A stretch of 64,000 nucleotides of DNA from Terrihabitans soli (GTDB taxonomy: Bacteria; Pseudomonadota; Alphaproteobacteria; Rhizobiales; Methylopilaceae): assembly GCF_014191545.1 (NCBI RefSeq), contig NZ_AP023361.1, positions 648,501 to 712,500 on the forward strand, written 5' to 3'. The translations under genes and the position numbers were made by a program. How positions within the stretch are numbered: position 1 is the first letter of the stretch; each line of letters starts with the position of its first letter. Positions 51,057 to 59,457 of this stretch are shown here, piece after piece. A model generated the notes under the pieces. That model ran no database searches. It saw only the letters and a program-made list of their open reading frames with translations, and was not told where the DNA came from.

Positions 51057-52412
51057 TTAAGCCGCCTGGCCTGCTGCGGGCGGCGGGATATTGGCGCCTT
51101 CGGCGGCGTACTGGTTCAGCTTGTTGCGCAGCGTGCGGATGGAAATGCCAAGGATATTCGCGGCATGCGTCCGGTTGCCGAGACAGTGATTCAACGTATC
51201 GAGGATCAGCGCCCGCTCGACCGTTTCGACGGTCAGGCCGACGAGAGACCGCGTCGCCGCCTCGGCGGCAAGGGCCGCCTGCTGGGCCGGGCCGGAATGC
51301 GCGTCCATGCGGGCGCCGTCCGGCGAGCGGATGTAGTCGACACCGATTTCCGGGCCATTCGCCAGAAGCACGGCGCGATGCATGGTATTTTCGAGTTCGC
51401 GGACATTGCCCGGGAAGCGGGCACGGGCGAGTTCCTTCTGCGCATCCGCGGAGATCGGCCGGTAGGGCAGGCCGTTGGCCTCGGCGAATTTTTTTGCGAA
51501 ATGATCCGACAGCAGCGCGATGTCCGCCGGGCGTTCGCGCAGCGGCGGGATTTTTAGATTCATCACATTGAGGCGGTAGAGCAGATCCTCGCGGAAGGTG
51601 CCCTTCTTGACCTCTTCGGCCAGATTGCGGTTCGACGTCGCCAGAATGCGGATATTGACCGGCACCGGACGCTGGCCGCCGACGCGGTCGATCACGCGTT
51701 CCTGTATGGCGCGCAGCAGCTTGGCCTGGAGCCTTGCATCCATTTCTGAAATTTCGTCGAGCAGCAGCGTGCCGCCATCGGCCTCTTCGAACTTGCCGAT
51801 GCGCCGGGCAACTGCGCCGGTGAACGAGCCCTTCTCATGGCCGAAGAGTTCGGACTCGAGCAGCTGTTCGGGAATGGCCGCGCAGTTGACCGAGATGAAC
51901 GCCGCATGCGCCCGGTTGGAGCGATTGTGGATGTAGCGCGCCAGAACTTCCTTGCCCGTGCCGCTCTCGCCGGTGATCAGGACCGAGGCGTCGGATTTGG
52001 CGATCTGCGCCGCCATATCGACGACGACTTTCATCGCCTCGTCCTTGAAGACGATCTCGTGGCGGTCTTCGGCCACAGCCGCGAGGACAGCCGCGATCAG
52101 TTCGGGATCGGGCGGCAGGGGGATGTATTCTTTGGCGCCGGCATGGATCGCCGCGACCGCCGCTTTCGCATCGTTCTCGATGCCGCAGGCGACGAGCGGA
52201 ACATGGATGCGTTCTTCTTCGAGGGCGCGGACCAGTTCTCTGATCGGTTGGCCCACATCGACCATCAGAAGGTCGGCGCCGCGTCCGGCGCGCAGCACCC
52301 GGAGGCACTGCTCGACATTCTCGGCGTGGGTGACCTTGGCGCCGCGATCCATAGCGATCTTGGTCGCCTGCGTGAGCTGGCCCGAAAGGGTTCCGACGAT
52401 CATGAGCCGCAT
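51057..52412 (-). CDS. flbD: Sigma-54-dependent flagellar regulator FlbD
   Basis: A 451-residue NtrC-type activator. N-terminal receiver-like domain (1-115) lacks the acidic pocket and the conserved Lys, as in Caulobacter FlbD. AAA+ domain with Walker A GESGTGKEVLARYIH, GSFTGA loop (usually GAFTGA), Walker B GGTLLLDEISEMD and RFPGNVRELENTMHRAV. C-terminal Fis-type helix-turn-helix in NRTHAANILGISIRTLRNKLNQY. Last gene of the fliF operon, the same place as in Caulobacter. Likely activates fliK through ftr-like sites and acts at fliF and flhA. Confidence 0.93.
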   Translation of the reverse strand: MRLMIVGTLSGQLTQATKIAMDRGAKVTHAENVEQCLRVLRAGRGADLLMVDVGQPIRELVRALEEERIHVPLVACGIENDAKAAVAAIHAGAKEYIPLPPDPELIAAVLAAVAEDRHEIVFKDEAMKVVVDMAAQIAKSDASVLITGESGTGKEVLARYIHNRSNRAHAAFISVNCAAIPEQLLESELFGHEKGSFTGAVARRIGKFEEADGGTLLLDEISEMDARLQAKLLRAIQERVIDRVGGQRPVPVNIRILATSNRNLAEEVKKGTFREDLLYRLNVMNLKIPPLRERPADIALLSDHFAKKFAEANGLPYRPISADAQKELARARFPGNVRELENTMHRAVLLANGPEIGVDYIRSPDGARMDAHSGPAQQAALAAEAATRSLVGLTVETVERALILDTLNHCLGNRTHAANILGISIRTLRNKLNQYAAEGANIPPPAAGQAA

Positions 52413-52441
52413 GGCTCTTACTCCTCAGTTGGAGGCGGCGC

Positions 52442-52765
52442 TCAGCGCTCGCTCTTGATGATTTCCGTCATGGTTACGCCCAGCTTCTCTTCGACGAGGA
52501 CGACCTCGCCGCGCGCCACAAGGCGGTCGTTCACATAGATGTCGATCGCCTCACCGACCCGGCGATCGAGTTCGAGCACGGTGCCGGGGCGCATATTCAT
52601 CAGCTCGCCGACTTCGAGCTTGGTGCGGCCGAGCACCGCCGAGACGGAGACGGGAACGTCGAAAACCGCTTCGAGATCGTCGGCGGTCTTCGGTCCGCTA
52701 TTGTCTTCCGTCGGGCCGCCCGGGGGCTGCGCCTCCAGATCGGGAAGCGGAAGATCATCGCTCAT
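52442..52765 (-). CDS. fliN: Flagellar motor switch protein FliN
   Basis: A 107-residue FliN with the SpoA/C-ring domain: VFDVPVSVSAVLGRTKLEVGELMNMRPGTVLELDRRVGEAIDIYVNDRLVARGEVVLVEEKLGVTM spans residues about 35-95 in order. The ATG at 52765 forms a TGATG overlap with the fliH stop, like the fliG-fliH junction, and AGGAG sits seven bases before it; a GTG at 52768 is the only alternative. Part of the C-ring with FliG and FliM; no fliM is in the window. Confidence 0.93.
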   Translation of the reverse strand: MSDDLPLPDLEAQPPGGPTEDNSGPKTADDLEAVFDVPVSVSAVLGRTKLEVGELMNMRPGTVLELDRRVGEAIDIYVNDRLVARGEVVLVEEKLGVTMTEIIKSER

Positions 52766-53400
52766 CACTTATCTCCTTGCGCGGCCGAGGTCTCGACCGA
52801 CGCGATATGATTATGAATCGTTCGTTCAATCGCCTGTTCGATGACGGCGCGTTCGCGCACGACACCGCCATCGGCCCATTCGAGACGCACATCGCCCGGC
52901 GCAATTTCGGGCTCGCCGAGAATGATGAGCTTGCCGGCAAAGCCGCGTTCGGCCGCCAGTGCGCCGAGATGGGCTTTGACGTCATCGACAAGGCTCTCAT
53001 GCACGCGCACGGCGACATGCGGGGCGGTGCGGGCTTCGGAGAAGCATTCGCGCACCGCGCTTTCGATGGCGGACGCCGGGTAGCGGCCGATGGCGTGGCC
53101 CGCGAGCTTGCGCGCCAGCTCGAGCGCAAGCTCGATGGCTTCGATCTCCTGCGCCATCGCGCGCGCATCGGAACGGGCGATCTCGAGTGAAACCTGCACC
53201 GCGAGCTTTTCGAGCGCGGAGGCGATGCGCGAAGGCTGCTGGTCGAGCGCTTCGGCGCGCCCTTCGGCGAAACCGGATTTGAAGGCGCGCTGCTCGGCTT
53301 CGGAAATCTCCGCGAGATGGCGCGACATCGGCACCATTTCTTCGCTGCGGCGGCGGCCGTCGAAGTCGCGATCGAAGAGGAAGGGTTTGGCGCCGATCAT
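52765..53400 (-). CDS. fliH: FliH-type flagellar assembly protein (FlbE position)
   Basis: A 211-residue protein: an N-terminal region (KPFLFDRDFDGRR), a helical central stretch (AEISEAEQRAFKSGFAEGRAEALDQQ) and a C-terminal domain related to vacuolar ATPase stator/FliH (LAGHAIGRYPASAIESAVRECF, RVHESLVDDVKAHLGALAAERGF). It overlaps fliG by one base and fliN by one codon. In Caulobacter the gene here is flbE, a FliH homologue. It should bind and regulate FliI (39886 gene). Confidence 0.85.
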   Translation of the reverse strand: MIGAKPFLFDRDFDGRRRSEEMVPMSRHLAEISEAEQRAFKSGFAEGRAEALDQQPSRIASALEKLAVQVSLEIARSDARAMAQEIEAIELALELARKLAGHAIGRYPASAIESAVRECFSEARTAPHVAVRVHESLVDDVKAHLGALAAERGFAGKLIILGEPEIAPGDVRLEWADGGVVRERAVIEQAIERTIHNHIASVETSAAQGDK

Positions 53401-54428
53401 CAGAACACCAGCTCGTCGTCGCCGCGGTTTTTGGTAATGAGGATTTCGCCCTTGGCGGCGAGATCTTTCGCGACCGCTACCATGTGCGACTGCGCCTCAT
53501 CCACATCGCGCAGGCGCACGGGGCCCATGGCCTGCATATCGTCCTGCAGCATCTTGCCGGCGCGCTGCGACATATGGCCGAGGAAGAAGTCGCGGACCGA
53601 TTGCGTCGCGCCCTTGAGCGCGACCGTGAGACGGTCGCGCGCCACATTGCGCAGCAGCGTCTGCACCGAGGCGGTGTCGAGGCGCATCAGGTCGTCGAAG
53701 GTGAACATCAGCGCCTTGATGCGTTCGGCGCTGTCGCGGTTTTCTTCTTCGAGCGCGGTCAGGAAACGCGTTTCCGTCTGGCGGTCGAAGGCGTTGAAGA
53801 TTTCCGCGATCATTTCGTGCGCGTCGCGGCGGCTCGTCTGCGAAAGGTTGGACATGAATTCGGTGCGCAGCGTTTCTTCGACGCGCTCGATGATGTCCTT
53901 CTGCACGCTCTCGATGGTCAGCATGCGCTTGACGACGTCGAGCGCAAACTCGTCGGGCAGTATCGCAAGAACGCGTGCCGCATGTTCGGGCCGGATCTTC
54001 GACAGCACGACGGCGACGGTCTGCGGGTATTCGTTCTTCAGATAATTGGCGAGAACCTGTTCCTGAACGTTGGACAGCTTCTCCCACATATTGCGGCCGG
54101 CCGGACCGCGAATTTCTTCCATGATCTGCGTGACGCGATCTTTAGGCAGAAAGCCGCCGAGAATACGCTCGGTGGAATCGAAATTGCCCATCAGTGCGCC
54201 GGTTGTCGACATTTTCGAGACGAACTCGACCATCATGGTCTCGACGTTCTCGGCATCGATCGTGCCGAGCGTCGACATGGCGTGGGAGATGTCGCGGATT
54301 TCGTCGTCGTCGAGCTGCTTCCAGATCCCAGCGCCGTGCTCTTCGCCGAGCGCGAGCATCAGCATGGCGGCGCGTGAGGCGCCGTTCATCGTCTTTTTGG
54401 CGGGGGCGAGATGGGCGGGGAGGGCCAT
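53400..54428 (-). CDS. fliG: Flagellar motor switch protein FliG
   Basis: A 342-residue FliG. N-terminal domain with [25 protein letters not shown]; middle domain with [38 protein letters not shown] (EHPQ-like motif as EYPQ); C-terminal torque domain with charged residues in [34 protein letters not shown]. Transfers torque from the stator to the MS-ring. It starts eight bases after the fliF stop and overlaps fliH. Confidence 0.95.
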   Translation of the reverse strand: MALPAHLAPAKKTMNGASRAAMLMLALGEEHGAGIWKQLDDDEIRDISHAMSTLGTIDAENVETMMVEFVSKMSTTGALMGNFDSTERILGGFLPKDRVTQIMEEIRGPAGRNMWEKLSNVQEQVLANYLKNEYPQTVAVVLSKIRPEHAARVLAILPDEFALDVVKRMLTIESVQKDIIERVEETLRTEFMSNLSQTSRRDAHEMIAEIFNAFDRQTETRFLTALEEENRDSAERIKALMFTFDDLMRLDTASVQTLLRNVARDRLTVALKGATQSVRDFFLGHMSQRAGKMLQDDMQAMGPVRLRDVDEAQSHMVAVAKDLAAKGEILITKNRGDDELVF

Positions 54429-54436
54429 GGGTCAGC

Positions 54437-56059
54437 TCACGCGGGTTCCGCCAGCCACTGGCGGATGATGGAAACGGTTTCGGCGGGGTTGCGTTGGGCG
54501 AGTTCGCCGACCTTCTGCAGCGATTGGGCGTGCACTTTGCCGTTCACCTGCGACAGCTCGATCATGCGGGCGGTCGGATCGGGGGGACTGGCGGGAGCCA
54601 GCGCCTGCTCAAGCGGCGAGGAGGGCGAGACGGTCGGAGCGAGAGCCGGCAGTGCGGCGCGCTGTTCCGGCGTCAGGATGCGGCGCACCAGCGGACGGAC
54701 GACGAGGAGGAGAACGAGCAGCGAAACAATGCCGAGAACGATCATCTCGATCACCTGCATCAGATCGTTCTTGGTGATGCCGAGCGAGGCGAAGCCGGCC
54801 GCATCGTCGATCGGGCGCACGCCCGGCGGTTCGGCAAAGCGCAGGTTCACGACTTCGATCTGGTCGCCACGGCCCTGATCGAAGCCGATGGCGGAGCGGA
54901 CAAGGGCGGCGATGCGGTCGAGCTCTTCCTGAGCGCGCGGCGCATAGGTGACCGAGCCGGACGGGTCGCTGGCGTAAATACCGTCAACGAGAACGGCGAC
55001 CGAGACCTTTTTCAGGCGGCCGGCTTCGAGAACCTCCGTGCGCGTCGAGCGCGAGATCTCGTAATTGACGGTCTCGTTGGCCTTCTCGGATTTTTCGCGC
55101 GAGGCGGCGGCGGGATCGGCGGGGTTCGAGCCCTGCTGGTTCGGAAGCTGCGTCGACACCGAAACGGTGCCGGGGCCTTCGGTGCTGTCGTTCTTCTCTT
55201 CGCTCGTCTGCGTCGAGCGGACGACGCGGCTGTCCGGATCGAAAGTGTCGGAGGTGTTGGTGACCTTGGAGTAGTCGAACGTGGCGTTCACTTCGGCGCG
55301 GGCGCGGCCGGCACCGACAACGCGCTCGACAATGCCCTGCACCTGATCCTTCACCCGGCGCTCAAACGCCGCTTCGCGCTCCTGCGCGCCGGAGGGCAGG
55401 CCGTCTTTGTCCATATTGGCGCCGTCGGCAAGGAGGCGGCCGGTTTCATCGACGATCGAGATCGCTTCCGGATCGAGGCCCTGCACGGCGGAGGCGACGA
55501 GATGGACGATGGCACGCACCTGGCCCTGGCCGAGATCGCCGGACACGCGCAGCACGATGGAAGCGGTGGGCTTGGGCGCATCGCGCGCAAACAGCGGACG
55601 CTCGGGCACGACGAGATGCACGCGCGCCGCCGCAACGCGGTCGAGCGAGCGGATCGAACGGGCAAGCTCGCCTTCCAGGGCGCGCAGCCGGTTTACGTTC
55701 TGAAGAAAGCTCGTGGAGGAAAGGCCGTCGCCCTTGTCGAAAATTTCCCAGCCGACGCCGCCGCCCGAGGGAAGGCCCTGTTCGGCGAGCTTCATGCGGA
55801 CCTGGGCGACCGATTCGCTCGGCACCATGATCGTCGAGCCGTCGCGCGAGGTCTGGTAGGGAATGTTCTGGGCTTCGAGTTCCTTGATGACGGCGGACGA
55901 GTCCTGAAGCGTCAGGTCGGAGAAGACCGGCACCAGGCCGGCGTCCGAAACCCTGAGCGCCACGAAGCCGAAAAACCCGATCAGCGACAATGTCACGGCC
56001 AGCATGGCAACGAGCCGCGGTGCGCCGAGACCTTTCAGGAAATCGATAAATCCGCCCAA
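54437..56059 (-). CDS. fliF: Flagellar MS-ring protein FliF
   Basis: A 540-residue MS-ring protein. N-terminal helix after a short basic start, ring-building motif 1 (LTLQDSSAVIKELEAQNIPYQ), ring-building motif 2 (RALEGELARSIRSLDRVAAARVHLVVPERPLF) and a second membrane helix near residue 450 (IEMIVLGIVSLLVLLLVV). The start is a rare TTG at 56059 and no better in-frame codon is seen nearby. First gene of the fliF-fliG-fliH-fliN-flbD operon. The CtrA/ftr module at 56117-56158 lies just upstream. Confidence 0.94.
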   Translation of the reverse strand: MGGFIDFLKGLGAPRLVAMLAVTLSLIGFFGFVALRVSDAGLVPVFSDLTLQDSSAVIKELEAQNIPYQTSRDGSTIMVPSESVAQVRMKLAEQGLPSGGGVGWEIFDKGDGLSSTSFLQNVNRLRALEGELARSIRSLDRVAAARVHLVVPERPLFARDAPKPTASIVLRVSGDLGQGQVRAIVHLVASAVQGLDPEAISIVDETGRLLADGANMDKDGLPSGAQEREAAFERRVKDQVQGIVERVVGAGRARAEVNATFDYSKVTNTSDTFDPDSRVVRSTQTSEEKNDSTEGPGTVSVSTQLPNQQGSNPADPAAASREKSEKANETVNYEISRSTRTEVLEAGRLKKVSVAVLVDGIYASDPSGSVTYAPRAQEELDRIAALVRSAIGFDQGRGDQIEVVNLRFAEPPGVRPIDDAAGFASLGITKNDLMQVIEMIVLGIVSLLVLLLVVRPLVRRILTPEQRAALPALAPTVSPSSPLEQALAPASPPDPTARMIELSQVNGKVHAQSLQKVGELAQRNPAETVSIIRQWLAEPA

Positions 56060-56116
56060 GCTTTTGATCCGTGGCTGATGACACGGCCCCCTGCAGCACC
56101 AACGCAGCGCGGCGCT

Positions 56117-56158
56117 ACCCGGCAGAAATTGCCGGGTGTTGGGTAAACGGCTGGTTAA
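56117..56158 (-). promoter_or_regulatory. Composite FlbD(ftr)-like palindrome plus CtrA box at fliF
   Basis: ACCCGGCA-N5-TGCCGGGT at 56117-56137 and, six bases further, TAAACGGCTGGTTAA at 56144-56158 (seven of eight CtrA positions). If the CtrA box overlaps the -35 region, transcription starts near 56117 and the palindrome covers the core promoter, the layout of Caulobacter fliF where FlbD represses from ftr4. A further perfect palindrome TTAACGCGCGCGTTAA overlaps the box on its upstream side (56155-56170). Confidence 0.75.
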
Positions 56159-56210
56159 CGCGCGCGTTAAGGTCGCTCATGGACCGAGCCTGCCGCAGAG
56201 AGGTGGGGAT

Positions 56211-56247
56211 TAAGAAAAGAAAAACGCGGGCCTTTTCGGACCCGCGT
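56211..56247 (-). terminator. Intrinsic terminator of sciP
   Basis: Read on the minus strand, ACGCGGG and CCCGCGT form a 7-bp stem (56247-56224) followed by TTTTTCTTTTCTTA (56224-56211). It ends sciP transcription and isolates it from the fliF promoter region downstream. Confidence 0.85.
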
Positions 56248-56288
56248 CGTGTAAAACTTAAGTAATCTTTATGAATTCGCGTTAAGGC

Positions 56289-56567
56289 TCAGCCGACGCG
56301 ATATTGCTGGATCCGCGTCGTCCGCAGACCCGCCAGGCCGTGCCGGTCGATCGATGCCTGCCAGCCGAGAAATTCATCCACCGTAAGGGTATAGCGGGCA
56401 CATGCCTCCTCAAGGGAGAGCAGGCCGCCGCGCACCGCGGCCACCACCTCCGCCTTGCGGCGGATGACCCAGCGCTTGGTATCGGTCGGAGGAAGATCCG
56501 CAATTGTAAGCGGGCTTCCATCGGGGCCGATAACGTATTTCACCTTGGAACGCGGCAGTTCGGTCAT
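56289..56567 (-). CDS. sciP: CtrA inhibitory protein SciP (DUF1153)
   Basis: A 92-residue DUF1153 protein: KVKYVIGPDGSPLTIADLPPTDTKRWVIRRKAEVVAAVRGGLLSLEEACARYTLTVDEFLGWQ. The helix-turn-helix covers residues about 35-75. In Caulobacter SciP binds CtrA at its promoters and blocks RNA polymerase recruitment, giving cell-cycle-timed shut-off of flagellar and pilus genes. It is expected to close a loop with ctrA, and a CtrA box with one mismatch precedes this gene. Length and sequence are typical. Confidence 0.9.
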   Translation of the reverse strand: MTELPRSKVKYVIGPDGSPLTIADLPPTDTKRWVIRRKAEVVAAVRGGLLSLEEACARYTLTVDEFLGWQASIDRHGLAGLRTTRIQQYRVG

Positions 56568-56621
56568 GGGATACTCGCAACGAAGACTGACCAGAATTTC
56601 CGGGAGACTACCTATCGCGAT

Positions 56622-56636
56622 TTAAAATTTGCCTAA
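56622..56636 (-). promoter_or_regulatory. CtrA-like box upstream of sciP
   Basis: TTAAAATTTGCCTAA matches TTAA-N7-TTAA at seven of eight positions. It lies 55 bp upstream of the sciP start. CtrA activates sciP in Caulobacter, so the position makes sense. Confidence 0.5.
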
Positions 56637-56683
56637 GCTGTAGAATCAGGGGCTTACACCAATAGAGGGGTTGCCCCTTCCGG

Positions 56684-56723
56684 GCCGGGCAGGACTTGCC
56701 GCAGGCGGCAGTTTCTGCCGGGC
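56684..56723 (+). promoter_or_regulatory. Two tandem ftr-like palindromes upstream of fliK
   Basis: GGCA-GGACT-TGCC (56688-56700) and CGGCA-GTTTC-TGCCG (56706-56720) share the arm core and the 5-bp spacer of the fliF and flhA palindromes; over the 16 arm positions the match is 11 and 13. Centres are 19 bp apart and lie about 120-140 bp upstream of the predicted fliK start site, a normal enhancer distance for FlbD. Confidence 0.6.
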
Positions 56724-56809
56724 CGAAACCTCCGTGAGACGCCGGGAAGAGACCGGCATTCCGGAACAAAAGTAAGATATTTCAATAGGATGACTGTTCC
56801 GGCACGGGG

Positions 56810-56824
56810 TGGAACAGGGCTTGC
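56810..56824 (+). promoter_or_regulatory. Sigma-54 promoter of fliK-flgD
   Basis: TGGAAC-AGGGC-TTGC differs from the consensus TGGCAC-N5-TTGC at one base and has the exact GG/GC spacing. Transcription would begin near 56835, 19 bases before the fliK ATG at 56854, which also rules out the earlier in-frame GTG at 56809. Confidence 0.75.
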
Positions 56825-56853
56825 GAGACACGACGCGCAATAAGGTGCGCCGC

Positions 56854-58653
56854 ATGTCTTTAACTTTGGCTGATCTTCTGTCTCCGACCCCTCAAATGCC
56901 GAAAACCGCGGCAGGCGGGGTCGTCGCGACTTCCGAAACCGCCGATGGCGGCGCCTTTGCCGAGGCTCTTAAAGCCTTCCGGGCCGGCGCCGAGACGGCG
57001 ACGGGGGAGGCGGGAATTGCCATACCCGTGCCGGGAGAGATCGGTGCCGGGGTTCCGGAGCTGCCGGTCCGCATCCAGACGGAAGCTGTGATCGGCCTTG
57101 AAGCCGTTCTTCTGCCGGCCCCGCCGGCGGAAGGCGATGCGGCCGTCGAGACACCTGTTATTCCCGGCGCGGCGGTTCCCGCGACCGATGGCGTTGTGAC
57201 CGCGCCGGTTCTCACCGGCGAAATCCCGGCGGAAGGCGAGGGCGAGACGCCCGATGCCGCGCCGGACGGTGTGACCGATCCCAATCTTGTTATTGCCGCG
57301 CCCGTTATCGCGCCTGCGCCGCTGGCTGCTCCTGTCGCGCCCGTGGTGACGGAAGACGCAGCTCTTACTCTTGCGGTCTCGACCGAGACGCCGCCGGACA
57401 TGCCGCAGATGCCGCTGGCGGATGCCGAGCCCGATACGGCGCCGCTGCTCGAAGGCCGCGCGTCCGCAGCCGGCGCTCCGCCGCCTTCCTCTCTGCCGCC
57501 GGTGCTGAGCACGGGCGACACCATTCCCGATCTGCCGAAAGAAGTGGTGGATGCACTGGCGCCGCGCGCGCCTCTGCCCGCCGCTGAAGATATTGCCGCC
57601 GCGGTGACGAAACCCGTTGCGCCTCCTGTGACGGCAGCGCCGAGCGCCCCGATCCCGGCGGCTCTGCAGGACATCGCGTCCGATCCCGATGTGATTTCGG
57701 TGCAGGCGCAGGCCGGCGCCGTCATTTCGAAAGATGCATATGAAGACGGCGATGCTTCGGCGCCCGCCAGCGTGACACCGCCGCCGCGCGCTGTTGCGCC
57801 CACGATTACTCCGCTCACGCAGACAGTGGCGACGCCGGATGCCGAGATCCCCGCTGTCCCGGCCGAGCCTGTTCTCGCCGCCGATCCTGAAACCAAGGCC
57901 AAGGCCGCCGATGGCGCGCTTGCCGTATTGACGCAGAAGCCGGAGGCGGCGCCCGCGCCGGCAAAACCCGCGGCGCCCGTCGAGCCTCAAGCGCAGCCGG
58001 TTGCGGCCGCGCCTGATGCGCCTTCCGATGTGAAGGCCGCCGATCCCAAACTCTCCGTGGACGAAAAGCCCGCGCCGGAAAAACCGGTAGCGGAGCGTCC
58101 CGCTCCGGCGGAGAAGCCTGTCCAGCAGGCCGATACGCGTGCTTCTCAGGCGCCTGTGCCGGTCAATGACAAGCCCGCCGTGACCGAACTTGCGGCGAAA
58201 AGCGTGCAGCAGCAGTCGCAAAACCTGCCGGCAACGGCAATTCCGCAGCTTGCCAGCGAGATCGTCTCCAAGGTTAAGCGCGGCGTCACGCGGTTTGAGG
58301 TCCGCCTCGACCCGCCGGAACTCGGCCGTATCGACGTTCGTATTGACGTCGATAAGGACGGCCGCGTGACGTCGCGTCTTATGGTCGAGAAGACCGAAAC
58401 GCTCGATCTGCTGAAGGCCGACCAGCGCGCGCTGGAACGTGCGCTGCACGATGCCGGCTTCAAATCCGAACAGAACTCGCTGTCCTTCTCTCTGAAAGAT
58501 CAGCGCGACGGTCAGGCGAAATTCGAGGAGCAGCGTCAGCTGCAGCAATCATCTGATCCCGCCGAGACCGAAGAAGAACCGGTCCGGCATGTTGCCGATA
58601 GCGCCTACCGTGCCGCACTTCGCGGTCCGGGTGGCTTCGATCTACGTGTGTAA
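56854..58653 (+). CDS. fliK: Flagellar hook-length control protein FliK
   Basis: A 599-residue secreted ruler protein. Residues about 40-480 are low-complexity Ala/Pro/Glu-rich (for example PAPAKPAAPVEPQAQPVA), the expected extended ruler. The C-terminal Flg_hook domain is clear: VRLDPPELGRIDVRIDVDKDGRVTSRLMVEKTETLDLLKADQRALERALHDAGF. ATG 56854 is preceded by AAGGTG and follows the sigma-54 promoter. flgD follows after 12 bp. Terminates hook growth by switching export specificity at FlhB. Confidence 0.9.
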   Translation: MSLTLADLLSPTPQMPKTAAGGVVATSETADGGAFAEALKAFRAGAETATGEAGIAIPVPGEIGAGVPELPVRIQTEAVIGLEAVLLPAPPAEGDAAVETPVIPGAAVPATDGVVTAPVLTGEIPAEGEGETPDAAPDGVTDPNLVIAAPVIAPAPLAAPVAPVVTEDAALTLAVSTETPPDMPQMPLADAEPDTAPLLEGRASAAGAPPPSSLPPVLSTGDTIPDLPKEVVDALAPRAPLPAAEDIAAAVTKPVAPPVTAAPSAPIPAALQDIASDPDVISVQAQAGAVISKDAYEDGDASAPASVTPPPRAVAPTITPLTQTVATPDAEIPAVPAEPVLAADPETKAKAADGALAVLTQKPEAAPAPAKPAAPVEPQAQPVAAAPDAPSDVKAADPKLSVDEKPAPEKPVAERPAPAEKPVQQADTRASQAPVPVNDKPAVTELAAKSVQQQSQNLPATAIPQLASEIVSKVKRGVTRFEVRLDPPELGRIDVRIDVDKDGRVTSRLMVEKTETLDLLKADQRALERALHDAGFKSEQNSLSFSLKDQRDGQAKFEEQRQLQQSSDPAETEEEPVRHVADSAYRAALRGPGGFDLRV

Positions 58654-58665
58654 AGGAGTATCGTC

Positions 58666-59367
58666 ATGGCCGGTCTCAACGGTGTAACGTCCGCCCCTCC
58701 CATTACCGCTCAGTCCTATAGCGGCGGGGCGCAGATCGCTGACAATTTCCAGAGCTTCCTTCAGCTCCTGACGACGCAGTTGCAGAACCAGAACCCGCTG
58801 GATCCGCTCGATACCAACCAGTTCACCCAGCAGCTCGTGCAGTTCGCCGGCGTCGAACAGCAGATCTCGACGAACTCGACGCTCGCCGCGCTGCTTCAGG
58901 TGATGGATACGAGCCGCCTCACGGGCGCCGTCGATTATATCGGCAAACAGATCACCGCCGAAGGCGCAACCACCGTGCTCGATGAACAGAGCGCGGTGTG
59001 GAACATCAATGTCGGATCCGAAGCGCCGCAGACGACGATCGTCGTCTCCGATGCCGCCGGCAATCAGGTCTACACGCAGGACATCAACCTGACGAAGGGC
59101 AACAACGTCTATGCCTGGCAGGGCAAGAGCTCGAGCGGCCAGGTCATGCCGGACGGCTTCTATACGATCCAGGTCGTTGCCCGCGACGCCAAGGGTCAGC
59201 CTGTGACGGCCACAACCGACATCCAGGGCAAGGTTACCGGCGTTGAGCTCGAGAACGGTGAGCCGGTGCTGAAGATCGGCGATACGATCCGGGTCAAGCT
59301 GGCCAATATCAAATCGGTGGTCACGCCGCCTGCCGCACCGCCGGCGGACGACAGCTCGGATACTTAA
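58666..59367 (+). CDS. flgD: Flagellar hook capping protein FlgD
   Basis: A 233-residue scaffold. The FlgD N-terminal motif NFQSFLQLLTTQLQNQNPLDPLDTNQFTQQLVQFAGVEQQI is textbook, followed by the FLG-D Ig-like/tudor region (DAAGNQVYTQDINLTKGNNVYAWQGKSSSGQVMPDGFYTIQV). AAAGGAG precedes the ATG. Exported to the rod tip, where it caps the growing hook. Cotranscribed with fliK. The hook gene flgE is not in the window. Confidence 0.95.
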   Translation: MAGLNGVTSAPPITAQSYSGGAQIADNFQSFLQLLTTQLQNQNPLDPLDTNQFTQQLVQFAGVEQQISTNSTLAALLQVMDTSRLTGAVDYIGKQITAEGATTVLDEQSAVWNINVGSEAPQTTIVVSDAAGNQVYTQDINLTKGNNVYAWQGKSSSGQVMPDGFYTIQVVARDAKGQPVTATTDIQGKVTGVELENGEPVLKIGDTIRVKLANIKSVVTPPAAPPADDSSDT

Positions 59368-59372
59368 CGCCA

Positions 59373-59400
59373 CTCCCCGAAAGGGGAGGCCTTATGCCTC
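59373..59400 (+). terminator. Hairpin pair after flgD (weak terminator candidate)
   Basis: CTCCCC-GAAA-GGGGAG (59373-59388) and an overlapping GAGGC-CTTAT-GCCTC (59386-59400). No T-run follows, so Rho-independent termination is uncertain. Confidence 0.35.
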
Positions 59401-59457
59401 TGGCACGTGGCGGCTGAAGCGCCTACATTCCGGCCTCCAAACTGACCCTGGTGGCCC

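Noticed and set aside
51047-51060. TTAA-N6-TTAA near the flbD stop, resembling a CtrA box
   Set aside because: Spacer is six, not seven, and it lies inside the end of flbD and a terminator tail.
54194-56146. A 650-residue open frame antisense to fliF/fliG
   Set aside because: Covers two real genes in the wrong strand and has no recognisable domain.
56860-58548. Long open frames antisense to fliK
   Set aside because: The Ala/Pro-rich fliK codons create Arg/Gly-rich antisense frames without a start site or promoter.
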